Shown piece by piece: positions 51,080-60,118 of a stretch of 64,000 nt of DNA. The translations under genes and the position numbers were made by a program. Every line of letters begins with the position of its first letter. Position 1 is the first letter of the stretch. The notes under the pieces are model-generated. The model searched no databases, had not been told where the DNA came from, and saw only the letters and a list, made by a program, of their open reading frames with translations. Origin of the DNA: Bacteroidota bacterium (GTDB lineage: Bacteria > Bacteroidota > Bacteroidia > Bacteroidales > P3); assembly GCA_017860255.1 (NCBI GenBank), contig JAFNAR010000004.1, positions 53,190 through 117,189 on the forward strand, written 5' to 3'.

Positions 51080-54048
51080 AAATAAATAAAGAAATAAAGC
51101 ATCTCAAAGAGGGTTTTAAAGGAGATTTACTTTTTGATGAACTGTCTAAAATTGTTTATTCAACCGATGCATCTGCATACAGAGAAATTCCTTTTGGTGT
51201 AGCTCTACCCAAAAATAAAGAAGACATTAGAGAATTAATTGCTTTTGCCACTCAAAACAAAATAAGTTTAATTCCAAGAGGAGCTGGAACTTCACTCGCA
51301 GGTCAGGTTGTTGGGAATGGTCTTGTGGTTGATGTTTCAAGATATATGAAACAAATTCATGAATTAAACATCGAAGAAAGATGGGTTAGGGTTGAGCCAG
51401 GTGTTGTTTTGGATGAGTTGAATAACTTTTTAAAATCTTATAATCTATTCTTTGCTCCTGAAACTTCAACATCCAATCGTTGTACAATTGGTGGAATGGT
51501 AGGAAATAACAGCTGTGGTTCTCATTCTTTGGTTTATGGTTCAACTCGCGACCATCTTTTGGAGGTAAAGGCTATTCTTGCTAATAATAAAGAAGTAACA
51601 TTTAAAAAACTTACCAAAGAAGAATTTGAAGAAAAGACAAAACTTCAAAGTTTTGAAGGAGAAATATACAGACACCTTAAAGAAAGATATTCTGATAAAG
51701 AAATTCAAAGCAAGATTGTAGATGCTTTCCCTGAAAAGGAAATACGAAGAAGAAATAATGGATATGCTTTAGACGAGATATTTGATAATAATGTTTTCAA
51801 TCCAGAGAGCAATAAGGAATTTAATCTTTCAAAACTTTTTGCAGCATCTGAAGGTACTTTGGGATTTGGAATAGAGTTCAAGCTCAATCTTATGTCACTT
51901 CCACCAAAGAATAAGGCTTTAATTTGTGCTCATTTCAATTCTTTGGAGGATAGTTTTGATGGTAATTTAATTGCATTAAGCCTTAATCCTGTTGCAGTTG
52001 AATTAATGGATAATAATATTTTGACTTCTGCAAGCAGGAATATTCAGCAAAGAAAGAACATGTTCTTTGTTGAAGGAAATCCTGAAGCAATACTTATAAT
52101 TGAACTTGCTGAAGAAACTCCTGAGCAATTGGAAGAGAAAACAATTAAAATAATTGATTCCCTAAAAAAAGAAAACAAAGGCTATGCTTTCACTGTTGTT
52201 AAGGGAAATGATATGGCTAAGGTTTGGGCTTTGCGTAAGGCAGGACTTGGACTTTTAACAAATATTCCAGGAAGTTCAAAACCAGTTTCAGTTATTGAAG
52301 ACACTTCTGTTTCTCCTTCCAAACTTAGTGCCTATATTAAGGAGTTTAAGCAAATCCTTCAAAAATATAATCTATCTTGTGTTTATCATGCTCATATTGC
52401 AACTGGAGAACTTCATTTGCGCCCTGTTTTAGACCTTAAAAACAAAGAAGATGTTGCTCTTTTCAGAAAAGTGAGTGTTGATGTTGCTAATTTGGTTAAA
52501 AAGTATAGAGGTAGTCTTAGTGGAGAACATGGAGATGGACGTTTAAGAGGAGAGTTTATCCCTATAATGTATGGAGGAGAGATTTATTCCCTAATGAAAG
52601 AATTGAAACAGGTTTGGGATAAGGATAATATCTTTAATAAAGGAAAGATAATCGACACTCCTCCAATGGATACTTCTTTAAGATATTCTCAATCTTTTGA
52701 AGAAAACAACAAGAAAAGAATTGACCTGAACAATATTCCAACCTACTACGATTTTTCTCAGCAGAAGGGATTGCTTTCAGCTGTAGAACAATGTAATGGA
52801 AGTGCAGATTGCAGAAAGAGTGTAGAGTTCTTAAATACAATGTGTCCTTCCTATCGAGCAACAAATGATGAACGCTTTACACCAAGAGCCAGAGCAAACG
52901 CATTAAGAGAATACTACACTAATCCAAAGAATAATAATCCTTTTGATAATAAAGAACTGTACTGGATATTGGATAACTGCCTTAGCTGCAAGGGATGTAA
53001 GAATGAATGTCCTTCAAATGTTGATATAGCAAAACTGAAATCGGAATTCCTACAACACTACTACGATGTTAATGGATTGCCATTAAGAATAATACTAATC
53101 AATTATCTTACCACATTCCAAAGAATGGGTTCAATGTTTCCAGCCCTTTACAATTGGGTTATTACTAATAAGTGGACTTCTTCCAGAATTAAATATATAT
53201 TGAAATTCTCTCAAAGACGTTCATTGCCAACTTTAAATGAAAGAACATTAAGGCAATTAATTAAAAGAGAGGATGAATTTTCAGTTTCCTACTCTCCAAA
53301 AACTAAGAAAAAGGTTTATTTCTTTGCTGATGAATTTACCAACTATCAAGACTCACATATAGGTTTCTCAGCAATCAAACTTCTAAGGTCTTTGGGTTAT
53401 GAAATAGAAATTGCTCCAATTAGAGAAAGTGGAAGAATTTCCATGTCAAAAGGAATGGTAAAAAGAGCAAAACGTTTGGCTAATAAAAATCTTAAAGCTC
53501 TAAAAGGAATAATAACAGATGAAACTCCTTTAGTTGGAATTGAGCCATCAACAGTTTTAAGTTTTAGAGATGAATACCCAAGCCTGATTAAGCCTAAGTT
53601 AAAATCGGAAGAAACCAATCAAGTGATAAGAAATACATTCCTTTTTGATGAATTTTTGGCTCAAGAAATAGATAATGGAAACATCACTTCAGAAGATTTT
53701 ACAACTCAACCTCGCAATATTCTTCTTCATGGACACTGCCAACAAAAGGCATTAATTGGAACAGAAAATATGGAAAAGGTACTATCTCTACCAAAGAATT
53801 ATAAGGTTGAGGTTATCCCAAGTGGTTGTTGTGGAATGGCGGGAAGTTTTGGATATGAAGCAAAGCATTATGATATGTCAATAAACATTGGAAATCAAAT
53901 TCTGTTTCCAGCAATCCTGAAAGCAGATAACGAAACAATCATTTCAGCACCAGGAACAAGTTGCAGAGAACATATCAAACACTCAACCGATAGAAATGTT
54001 CTTCATCCAATTGAAGTATTGTGGAGAGCGAGGAAGGGGAAAGAATAA
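51076..54048 (+). CDS. YdiJ-like FAD-linked 2-hydroxyacid dehydrogenase with iron-sulfur domains
   Basis: This 990-residue protein combines the units of GlcD and GlcF. An FAD_binding_4 domain (about 35-270: LIPRGAGTSLAGQVVGNGLV, CTIGGMVGNNSCGSHSLVYG) is followed by an FAD-oxidase C domain (HAHIATGELHLRPVLDLKNK, LSGEHGDGRLRGEFI). A 4Fe-4S ferredoxin module (NCLSCKGCKNECPSNVDIAK, about 635-655) and a C-terminal cysteine-rich domain (HGHCQQKALIG, IPSGCCGMAGSFGYEAKHYD) complete it. E. coli YdiJ of this layout acts on D-2-hydroxyglutarate; D-lactate is another possible substrate. Overlap with the nuclease gene implies co-transcription, though the roles look unrelated. Confidence 0.88.
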   Translation: MKINKEIKHLKEGFKGDLLFDELSKIVYSTDASAYREIPFGVALPKNKEDIRELIAFATQNKISLIPRGAGTSLAGQVVGNGLVVDVSRYMKQIHELNIEERWVRVEPGVVLDELNNFLKSYNLFFAPETSTSNRCTIGGMVGNNSCGSHSLVYGSTRDHLLEVKAILANNKEVTFKKLTKEEFEEKTKLQSFEGEIYRHLKERYSDKEIQSKIVDAFPEKEIRRRNNGYALDEIFDNNVFNPESNKEFNLSKLFAASEGTLGFGIEFKLNLMSLPPKNKALICAHFNSLEDSFDGNLIALSLNPVAVELMDNNILTSASRNIQQRKNMFFVEGNPEAILIIELAEETPEQLEEKTIKIIDSLKKENKGYAFTVVKGNDMAKVWALRKAGLGLLTNIPGSSKPVSVIEDTSVSPSKLSAYIKEFKQILQKYNLSCVYHAHIATGELHLRPVLDLKNKEDVALFRKVSVDVANLVKKYRGSLSGEHGDGRLRGEFIPIMYGGEIYSLMKELKQVWDKDNIFNKGKIIDTPPMDTSLRYSQSFEENNKKRIDLNNIPTYYDFSQQKGLLSAVEQCNGSADCRKSVEFLNTMCPSYRATNDERFTPRARANALREYYTNPKNNNPFDNKELYWILDNCLSCKGCKNECPSNVDIAKLKSEFLQHYYDVNGLPLRIILINYLTTFQRMGSMFPALYNWVITNKWTSSRIKYILKFSQRRSLPTLNERTLRQLIKREDEFSVSYSPKTKKKVYFFADEFTNYQDSHIGFSAIKLLRSLGYEIEIAPIRESGRISMSKGMVKRAKRLANKNLKALKGIITDETPLVGIEPSTVLSFRDEYPSLIKPKLKSEETNQVIRNTFLFDEFLAQEIDNGNITSEDFTTQPRNILLHGHCQQKALIGTENMEKVLSLPKNYKVEVIPSGCCGMAGSFGYEAKHYDMSINIGNQILFPAILKADNETIISAPGTSCREHIKHSTDRNVLHPIEVLWRARKGKE

Positions 54049-54143
54049 GGTTTTTCTTCAAAATACAGATAATTGTATTAATTTTGGGGTTTGAAATTAA
54101 AAGGTATTATATCATATTTTGATTGTAGAAAAGCAATAATATA

Positions 54144-56075
54144 ATGAATAAACTATATAAAAAAATGCTTTCATTGATTAATAAATTGATGAAAGACAGG
54201 TATCTTCCTTCCTGGGTTATTATCTTAATTGATTTTGGTATTTGTATTCTTGCAGCCTTTATTTCTGGCTTTATTCTTGGAGGAAAGGAAAAGTATTTCA
54301 ATTTCCCTTTGGATAATTACTCTGCAAGATTCCTTTTCCTTTCAATAATTCTAACAACAAGTTTCTTAATTCTTTTCAAGGTTGCAAAAGGTGTTATTCG
54401 CTATTCTACTTTTAGCGATGCAATGAGAATTTTCTTTGCTGTGGTTTTTTCTTGTGCTTTAATGCTAATCATTAATGCTATTTACAAATATAATTTTGAC
54501 CCTTTGGAAAAAGATTTTATTCCTAAACAACTAATTCTTATCTATTTCTTTGTTTGCTATATTGGGCTTTTCCTTTTCCGTATGTTTGTTCGCTGGTTGT
54601 TTGAAAAAGCCTATAAAGCAGGAATTCATATAAGCATGACTACCTCTATAATTATTTTTGGAGCTGGAAGAACTGGAACTGCAACTGCTAACACTATGAT
54701 GAGTGCTTCAAGAAAATATTACATTAAAGGATTTTTTGATGATGATGAATCGCTTTCTGGCAAGTCAATTATGGGTTTCAGAATTTGGGGAAAGAATGAC
54801 TATGAAAAGATATTAAACTTCAAAGATATTGATGAGTTGGTTATTGCAACCAACAGAATTAATACCCAAAGGAAGAATGAAATTTTTGACCTTTGCTATA
54901 AAAACAAAGTTAAGGTTCTTACTGTTCCCCATATTAAAACTTGGGCTGATGGTGAGTTGAAGGTAGAACAGATTAAGGAAATTCAAATTGAACAGCTTTT
55001 AAATCGTGAAGAGATTAAGCTGAATGTTGATATAATTAGCCGTGAAATTGCTGATAAAACTGTTATGGTTACTGGTGCTGCTGGTTCAATTGGTAGTGAA
55101 ATCATTCGTCAGCTTACTCGCTTCAATCCTAAGCTTATTTGTGTATTGGATCAAGCTGAAACCTCTCTTTATAATATTGAAAACGAATTAATAGATAAAT
55201 ATTCTGACTCTCATTACAAAACAATAATATGTTCTGTTCAAGACAAGGAAAGACTTGAAGATGTATTTCAACAAATTCATCCCGATATTGTCTTTCATGC
55301 TGCTGCCTACAAGCATGTTCCTATGATGGAGGCTCATCCTTATGAAGCTGTAAGGGTGAATGTGTTTGGGACAAAGAATATTGCTGACCTTTCTTCAAAG
55401 TATGGAGTAAAGAAATTTGTTATGATTTCAACCGATAAGGCTGTTAATCCAACCAATGTTATGGGTGCAACCAAACGATTTGCCGAAATCTACATTCAAT
55501 CCCTAAGTAAAACTTCCCAAACTCAGTTCATAACAACTCGATTTGGCAATGTGCTTGGCTCCAATGGTTCTGTTATTCCTCGTTTCCGTCAACAAATTCA
55601 AAAAGGAGGTCCAGTTACAGTTACACATCCAGATATTATACGCTATTTTATGACAATTCCAGAAGCATGTCGTTTGGTTTTGGAAGCAGGAGTAATGGGC
55701 AAGGGGGGAGAAATATTCCTTTTCGATATGGGAGAACCTGTTAAGATTGTTGATTTAGCAAAGAGGATGATAAAGCTTTCTAATCTTGAGCTTGACAAAG
55801 ATATTAAAATTGAATTTACAGGACTTCGTCCAGGTGAAAAACTTTACGAAGAACTTCTTAATCAGAAAGAACATTCACTTCCAACCTATCATAATAAGAT
55901 TTTCGTTGCAAAAAATGAATCTTTTGAAATGGATAAGGTTATTAAATCATTAGGAGATTTGGAACAAGAATGTCATAATCAAAGTGAGGAAGGAATTGTC
56001 AGAGTTATTAAAAGTCTTGTAACCAATTTCAAAAGTAATAACAGCCGATTTGAAAAATTAGATGCAAAGAAATAA
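54144..56075 (+). CDS. Membrane-bound nucleotide-sugar 4,6-dehydratase (CapD/WbpM/PglF-like)
   Basis: This 643-residue enzyme has four N-terminal membrane helices (about 20-125). A CoA-binding-like Rossmann domain follows (IIIFGAGRTGTATANTMMSA), then a C-terminal SDR domain (about 290-570): VTGAAGSIGSEIIRQLTRFN, FHAAAYKHVPMMEAHPYEAV, MISTDKAVNPTNVMGATKRF (a TDK version of the SYK triad) and GLRPGEKLYEELL. The family makes UDP-4-keto-6-deoxy sugars for capsule, O-antigen or protein glycosylation. The next gene overlaps its end by 14 bases. Confidence 0.9.
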   Translation: MNKLYKKMLSLINKLMKDRYLPSWVIILIDFGICILAAFISGFILGGKEKYFNFPLDNYSARFLFLSIILTTSFLILFKVAKGVIRYSTFSDAMRIFFAVVFSCALMLIINAIYKYNFDPLEKDFIPKQLILIYFFVCYIGLFLFRMFVRWLFEKAYKAGIHISMTTSIIIFGAGRTGTATANTMMSASRKYYIKGFFDDDESLSGKSIMGFRIWGKNDYEKILNFKDIDELVIATNRINTQRKNEIFDLCYKNKVKVLTVPHIKTWADGELKVEQIKEIQIEQLLNREEIKLNVDIISREIADKTVMVTGAAGSIGSEIIRQLTRFNPKLICVLDQAETSLYNIENELIDKYSDSHYKTIICSVQDKERLEDVFQQIHPDIVFHAAAYKHVPMMEAHPYEAVRVNVFGTKNIADLSSKYGVKKFVMISTDKAVNPTNVMGATKRFAEIYIQSLSKTSQTQFITTRFGNVLGSNGSVIPRFRQQIQKGGPVTVTHPDIIRYFMTIPEACRLVLEAGVMGKGGEIFLFDMGEPVKIVDLAKRMIKLSNLELDKDIKIEFTGLRPGEKLYEELLNQKEHSLPTYHNKIFVAKNESFEMDKVIKSLGDLEQECHNQSEEGIVRVIKSLVTNFKSNNSRFEKLDAKK

Positions 56076-57057
56076 AATTATTGACATAGCAAAAGGCATA
56101 GGTATTATGCTTGTAGTTTACACTCACACCAAGTGTTATGCTCACGATGCCATTTACATTTTTATTATGCCACTCTTCTTTGCCCTAAGTGGATATTTCT
56201 TTAATGAAGGAAGAACCATAAAGGATAATATTAAAAACAAGTTCAATAGTCTTATAAAACCCTATATTTTCTACTTCATCTTAGTTCAATGTCTTTTTAT
56301 TATTATTCATAAATTCTTCTATCAAGATGTTTATTTTGTATGGGGAATGTTTTTCAAACCCTATTGGGCAGTTGGTCCAATGTGGTTCTTTTGGGGACTG
56401 TTTTTTACTTCTGTTTTCTTTACTTTTATTGCCAAAATATTCAAAAAAACATACTTAATTATTCTTCTTAGTCTGATTTTTAGCATAGGAGGTTATTTGC
56501 TATCTATTTACAAAATACATATCCCACTCTATATCGACTCTGCACTAAGTATGACAGTATTTTATGCTTTTGGATATATGCTAAGGAAGTTTAATGTTGT
56601 GGAAAAACTAAACACCAAAACTTCAATTATTGTTGGAATTTCATCTCTTGTTATTTACTCCTTAGGTATTGTATTCCAAATAGTAAATAATACCAAGCCA
56701 AACGAAGTACCTCAAAACTATTCTTTGTTTTTATTAGCTGCCATGGGAGCAATAATGATATTTCTAATAGTTTGCCGATTTATTATGCGTTTCAAATTCC
56801 TATCCAATCTACTAAGTTTCTACGGAAAAGAATCCCTGATAATCTTTGTTCTCCATTTCTTCACCTTCTATGTCTTTTACCTTTTGTTTGGTGCCGATAA
56901 GGAAAACCTCACCTATCTTCAAGGCTTTTTAATCACAATCTTTGCCCTAATACTTTCAATGATAATAGGACTATTGCAAAAAAAATACCTCCCAATTCCA
57001 AATTTAAAGGAAATGTACAGGTATTTGAAAGAATCACTTAAGTCTTCTCAAAAGTAA
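56062..57057 (+). CDS. Acyltransferase family 3 (membrane O-acetyltransferase)
   Basis: This 331-residue integral membrane protein has about ten helices. The N-terminus RNKIIDIAKGIGIMLVVYTH with His22 and the FALSGYFFNEG segment with Arg further on are the signature of acyltransferase-3 proteins, which transfer acetyl or other acyl groups to surface glycans. It overlaps the CapD-like gene by 14 bases and probably decorates the same glycan. Its last ~25 codons are duplicated at 58910-59001, beyond the DUF488 gene pair. Confidence 0.87.
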   Translation: MQRNKIIDIAKGIGIMLVVYTHTKCYAHDAIYIFIMPLFFALSGYFFNEGRTIKDNIKNKFNSLIKPYIFYFILVQCLFIIIHKFFYQDVYFVWGMFFKPYWAVGPMWFFWGLFFTSVFFTFIAKIFKKTYLIILLSLIFSIGGYLLSIYKIHIPLYIDSALSMTVFYAFGYMLRKFNVVEKLNTKTSIIVGISSLVIYSLGIVFQIVNNTKPNEVPQNYSLFLLAAMGAIMIFLIVCRFIMRFKFLSNLLSFYGKESLIIFVLHFFTFYVFYLLFGADKENLTYLQGFLITIFALILSMIIGLLQKKYLPIPNLKEMYRYLKESLKSSQK

Positions 57058-57074
57058 ACTTTCAATAAAACTTA
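56983..57074 (+). repeat. 92-bp direct repeat, copy A (3' end of acyltransferase gene)
   Basis: Covers the last 25 codons and stop of the acyltransferase gene plus 17 bases. It is about 90% identical to copy B at 58910-59001 (nine differences in 92). The two-gene DUF488 cassette lies exactly between the copies. Confidence 0.85.
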
Positions 57075-57090
57075 ATTCTGATTATATCTC

Positions 57091-57154
57091 TTTGCATATA
57101 AATTAATTTATTATTCAGCTTTTATATGCTTTTGCATATAATTTCTTATTTTTG
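57091..57154 (+). promoter_or_regulatory. Promoter region of the DUF488 cassette with 40-bp-spaced repeats
   Basis: TTTGCATATAA occurs at 57091-57101 and again at 57131-57141, exactly 40 bases apart. The second copy is the right half of a palindrome (TATATGC, TTTT, GCATATA at 57123-57140). A TATTTTTG -7 box lies at 57147-57154, eight bases before the start codon; there is no TTTG at 19 bases. The repeats are candidate operators. Confidence 0.5.
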
Positions 57155-57161
57155 CAGGATA

Positions 57162-58058
57162 ATGTATTATAGAAGAAAAATATTATTGGCTTTATTGAGT
57201 TTGTTCGGTGGTAAACTAACCGCAAAACAACTTCAAAAATATTTGTTTTTGTTTACTCGCCAACAAGATACAAAGTCTTTTGATTTTGTACCCTACCATT
57301 ATGGCTGTTTTTCATTCCAAGCTAATCAAGATATTGCTACCTTAACCACATATGGTTACTGTCAAATAACTGAAACAAAAGATGGAAGGTTTTATGAGCT
57401 TACAAAAGATGAAGATTTTATCGATACTTTAAAACCTGAAGATAAACAAAAATTAATTGATATTAAAGATAAGTTTGGTAAGTTAACTCAAACTGAATTA
57501 ATTCGTCATACTTATAGAAACTATCCATATTATGCAATAAAAAGTGATATTGCAAAGAGTTTGTTAAATAGTTCCGAGCTTGAAATAATTGAACAACAAA
57601 AAAGACATTATTCAGAGAAACAACTATTTTCTATTGGATATGAAGGCATTTCGTTAGAAACATATATCAATAAATTGATAATTAACGATGTTCATGTTCT
57701 TTGCGATGTGAGAAAGAATGCATATAGTCAAAAATATGGTTTTTCAAAAAAAACTCTTGAATTAGCCTGCAAGGGTACAAATATTGAATATATTCATATC
57801 CCTGATTTAGGGATTGTGTCAGATAAAAGGCAAGAGCTAAATACACAAGCAGATTATGATGCCCTATTTAACGAATACAAACAAACAACTTTAATTGATA
57901 ACAATAAATCAATTCTATATATTCGAGATTTGTTGGATAAATATAAAAGGGTAGCACTTACTTGTTTTGAAAAAGACCCTAAACAATGTCATAGAACTTG
58001 TGTGGCAAATTCATTAATGCAACTGCCAAATGCTGATTATGGATTAAAAATATTGTAG
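57162..58058 (+). CDS. DUF488 domain-containing protein with N-terminal winged-helix-like region
   Basis: This 298-residue protein starts at ATG 57162. An N-terminal region (about 1-130: YRRKILLALLSLFGGKLTAK, QLQKYLFLFTRQQDTKSFDF, ELTKDEDFIDTLKPEDKQKL) resembles the helical DUF4065/Panacea-like or winged-helix proteins often linked to defence genes. A DUF488 domain follows from about 155: FSIGYEGISLETYINKLIIN, VLCDVRKNAYSQKYGFSKKT, HIPDLGI, and the signature ALTCFEKDPKQCHRTCVA with its Cys residues. The biochemical function of DUF488 is unknown to me. It is followed two bases later by a partner gene; the pair is bracketed by 92-bp repeats. Confidence 0.8.
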   Translation: MYYRRKILLALLSLFGGKLTAKQLQKYLFLFTRQQDTKSFDFVPYHYGCFSFQANQDIATLTTYGYCQITETKDGRFYELTKDEDFIDTLKPEDKQKLIDIKDKFGKLTQTELIRHTYRNYPYYAIKSDIAKSLLNSSELEIIEQQKRHYSEKQLFSIGYEGISLETYINKLIINDVHVLCDVRKNAYSQKYGFSKKTLELACKGTNIEYIHIPDLGIVSDKRQELNTQADYDALFNEYKQTTLIDNNKSILYIRDLLDKYKRVALTCFEKDPKQCHRTCVANSLMQLPNADYGLKIL

Positions 58059-58060
58059 AT

Positions 58061-58882
58061 ATGGCTTTAACTCGTATTTTAATTTCAGTAAAAACTTATC
58101 CTACACTATCTGCCACATACGATGAATTAGTTTGTACCGCAGGTTTTAGAGAGGATGGTTCTTGGATAAGAATTTATCCAGTCCCTTACAGAAAACTAAA
58201 ATATGCAGACAGATACGAAAAATGGCAATGGATAGAAATAGATATTGTTCGTAATACAAAAGATTTTAGAAAAGAGAGTTTTAGACCTACTGATTTAGAA
58301 AAAGACATTATAATAGGCGAATCTATTCCCACAATTAAAAATTGGAAACTGCGTAAAGAATTTGCGTTGAAAAATGTTTATAACAATATGTCAGAACTTA
58401 TTCAAGAAGCAAAAGATGAAAATATAGGTACTTCTTTGGCTGTTCTTAAGCCGAAAAAAGTTTTGGATTTTATTTGGGAGCCTTGTGAAAGAGAATGGGA
58501 TAAGAAAAAGCTTGACGCAATAATAGCTAAACAAGCTCAGGGAAGTTTGTTCGACAATGAAGAAACAAAAAAGATATTTAAGGTAGCTAAAAAAGTACCC
58601 TATAAATTTTCATATGTATTTACCACCGATGACGATAAAGAACGTACTCTAATGGTTGAAGATTGGGAATTAGGAGAATTGTTCTGGAAATATGATAATG
58701 AAGAAATAGCATGTCAAAAAGTAAAAGAAAAGTATTTTGACTACATGGTGAATAAATGTGATTTACATTTCTTTCTTGGTACAACTCAAAAATTTCATAA
58801 TGTAGGACATAATCCATTTATTATAATTGGTTTGTTTTATCCTCAAAAAGAAGACAAATCTCAACTTTCGCTATTTGAGTAA
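58061..58882 (+). CDS. Conserved partner of the DUF488 protein, function unknown
   Basis: This 273-residue soluble protein starts two bases after the DUF488 gene. Seen: the N-terminal ALTRILISVKTYPTLSATYD and ELVCTAGFREDGSWIRIYPV, then PYRKLKYADRYEKWQWIEID, an alpha/beta start reminiscent of PUA/EVE-like modules. A central CEREWDKKKLD, and a C-terminal KCDLHFFLGTTQKFHNVGHN follow; the last resembles a small beta-barrel with conserved polar residues. I know of no established function. Tight linkage and shared boundaries suggest it works with the DUF488 protein. Confidence 0.7.
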   Translation: MALTRILISVKTYPTLSATYDELVCTAGFREDGSWIRIYPVPYRKLKYADRYEKWQWIEIDIVRNTKDFRKESFRPTDLEKDIIIGESIPTIKNWKLRKEFALKNVYNNMSELIQEAKDENIGTSLAVLKPKKVLDFIWEPCEREWDKKKLDAIIAKQAQGSLFDNEETKKIFKVAKKVPYKFSYVFTTDDDKERTLMVEDWELGELFWKYDNEEIACQKVKEKYFDYMVNKCDLHFFLGTTQKFHNVGHNPFIIIGLFYPQKEDKSQLSLFE

Positions 58883-58909
58883 AGTAATTATAAATAATAA
58901 TTCTTTGCT

Positions 58910-59001
58910 AAATACCTCCCAATCCCCAACCTGAAGGAAATGTACAGGTATTTGAAAGAAGCCCTTAAGTCTTCTCAAAAGTAAACCTTCAATAAAACTT
59001 T
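58910..59001 (+). repeat. 92-bp direct repeat, copy B (orphan acyltransferase 3' end)
   Basis: Encodes KYLPIPNLKEMYRYLKEALK followed by SSQK and a stop, with no gene in front of it. Eight of nine differences from copy A are silent or beyond the stop, the ninth gives Ser to Ala. This indicates that it came from a related but distinct allele. In the remaining spacer (59002-59243) a TAAATTTG box (59187-59194) may drive the next gene. Confidence 0.85.
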
Positions 59002-59243
59002 ACTCAACCCCAATTAGATCAATTTGAAAATAAATTGACCTGTTCCTTATTTTTTAATATGTTTTCGCTTCCTCTATTTTTATCAAAAAGAAAGAGAGAA
59101 AGGAAGAAATTATCCTTAATAAAAATCTTTTCATTAAAATGAAGTAAAAAATAATTTGTAGTAATTTAGTTTCCAAAACTTATATTTAAATTTGTCGAAA
59201 GATTATCCAATTAATACGATATTATTAGAAATACAATAAGACA

Positions 59244-59912
59244 ATGAATAAAAAGGAATCATGCTTAAATTTATATTGGGTAACGACAAAGTCATATCCT
59301 GAAGATTGGTTTATTGTTGCAAAATCTAAAGCTTTAGCATGTGAATGTCATGAGAATAATGAAGGATTTGAATTAGGTTGTGCACATGCTGAATTGATTT
59401 GTGAAATACCTATGTATTTAGAAAAAAAACATAGATCAAAAAACGATAATATTAATTATGGATATTGGCCAAAATTAGAATTATTGAAGGAATTAGGTTT
59501 TGAATTTATTGAGCAAGAGCCACCATACATTCTTCGTAGAAATGGAAAATTATTTTATATGGGAGAAAGTTGTTACAGCTTAGCAAAAGAACATTTTATT
59601 GATCAATATGGAGTTTATATTGTTCAAATTAGACGTACTAACAAATATAAAATAGGCATTACAAATAATATTACAAGAAGACTTAAAGAATTTAGAACAA
59701 CAAATCCTTTTACAATTGATTTACTCTATTTTATAATTGCAGAAAATCCAAGATGCGTTGAAAGAGAATTCCATGATTTATTCAGAAATAAGAAAATAGG
59801 AGGAGAATGGGTTGAACTTGAAAAATCAGATGATATTCTTAATGCATTTAAAATAATTGAGAAAAATTACAACTTAAATATTGTTGGTTTCAAAAGATTT
59901 ATTGGAAGATAA
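59244..59912 (+). CDS. GIY-YIG/T5orf172 (MUG113-type) nuclease-like protein
   Basis: This 222-residue protein has a C-terminal T5orf172 domain: GVYIVQIR at 123-130, KYKIGITNNITRRLKEFRTT (the GIY-YIG-type core), then NPRCVEREFHDLFRNKKIGG with the conserved Glu174 and EWVEL. The N-terminal 110 residues (YWVTTKSYPEDWFIVAKSKA, then GCAHAELICEIP) are unlike anything I recognise and may recognise a target. The family occurs in phages and mobile elements. It stands alone between two acquired modules. Confidence 0.75.
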   Translation: MNKKESCLNLYWVTTKSYPEDWFIVAKSKALACECHENNEGFELGCAHAELICEIPMYLEKKHRSKNDNINYGYWPKLELLKELGFEFIEQEPPYILRRNGKLFYMGESCYSLAKEHFIDQYGVYIVQIRRTNKYKIGITNNITRRLKEFRTTNPFTIDLLYFIIAENPRCVEREFHDLFRNKKIGGEWVELEKSDDILNAFKIIEKNYNLNIVGFKRFIGR

Positions 59913-59970
59913 ATAAGATGTAACATCCTAAAAATTGATGTAATATTTAAATTAACCATAAGGAAGTATA

Positions 59971-59993
59971 TTTTGAAAAATAGGCCGTGTTTT
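59971..59993 (+). repeat. 23-bp direct repeat, left copy
   Basis: TTTTGAAAAATAGGCCGTGT plus TTT. The right copy at 63898-63920 differs at one base. The pair encloses the HelD, nucleotidyltransferase and PAS-LuxR genes (3.9 kb). The remaining spacer to 60118 has no feature I can assign. Confidence 0.75.
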
Positions 59994-60118
59994 CCCCGCA
60001 ATTAAATCTTTATTAGTCGGAAGAATTGTATATTATAATAAAAGAAAAGTATTTTTCTGTTGATTTAATCTATGTTATAAAAAGATGCAGTGTTTATACC
60101 TTAGACGCTATCTTTACC

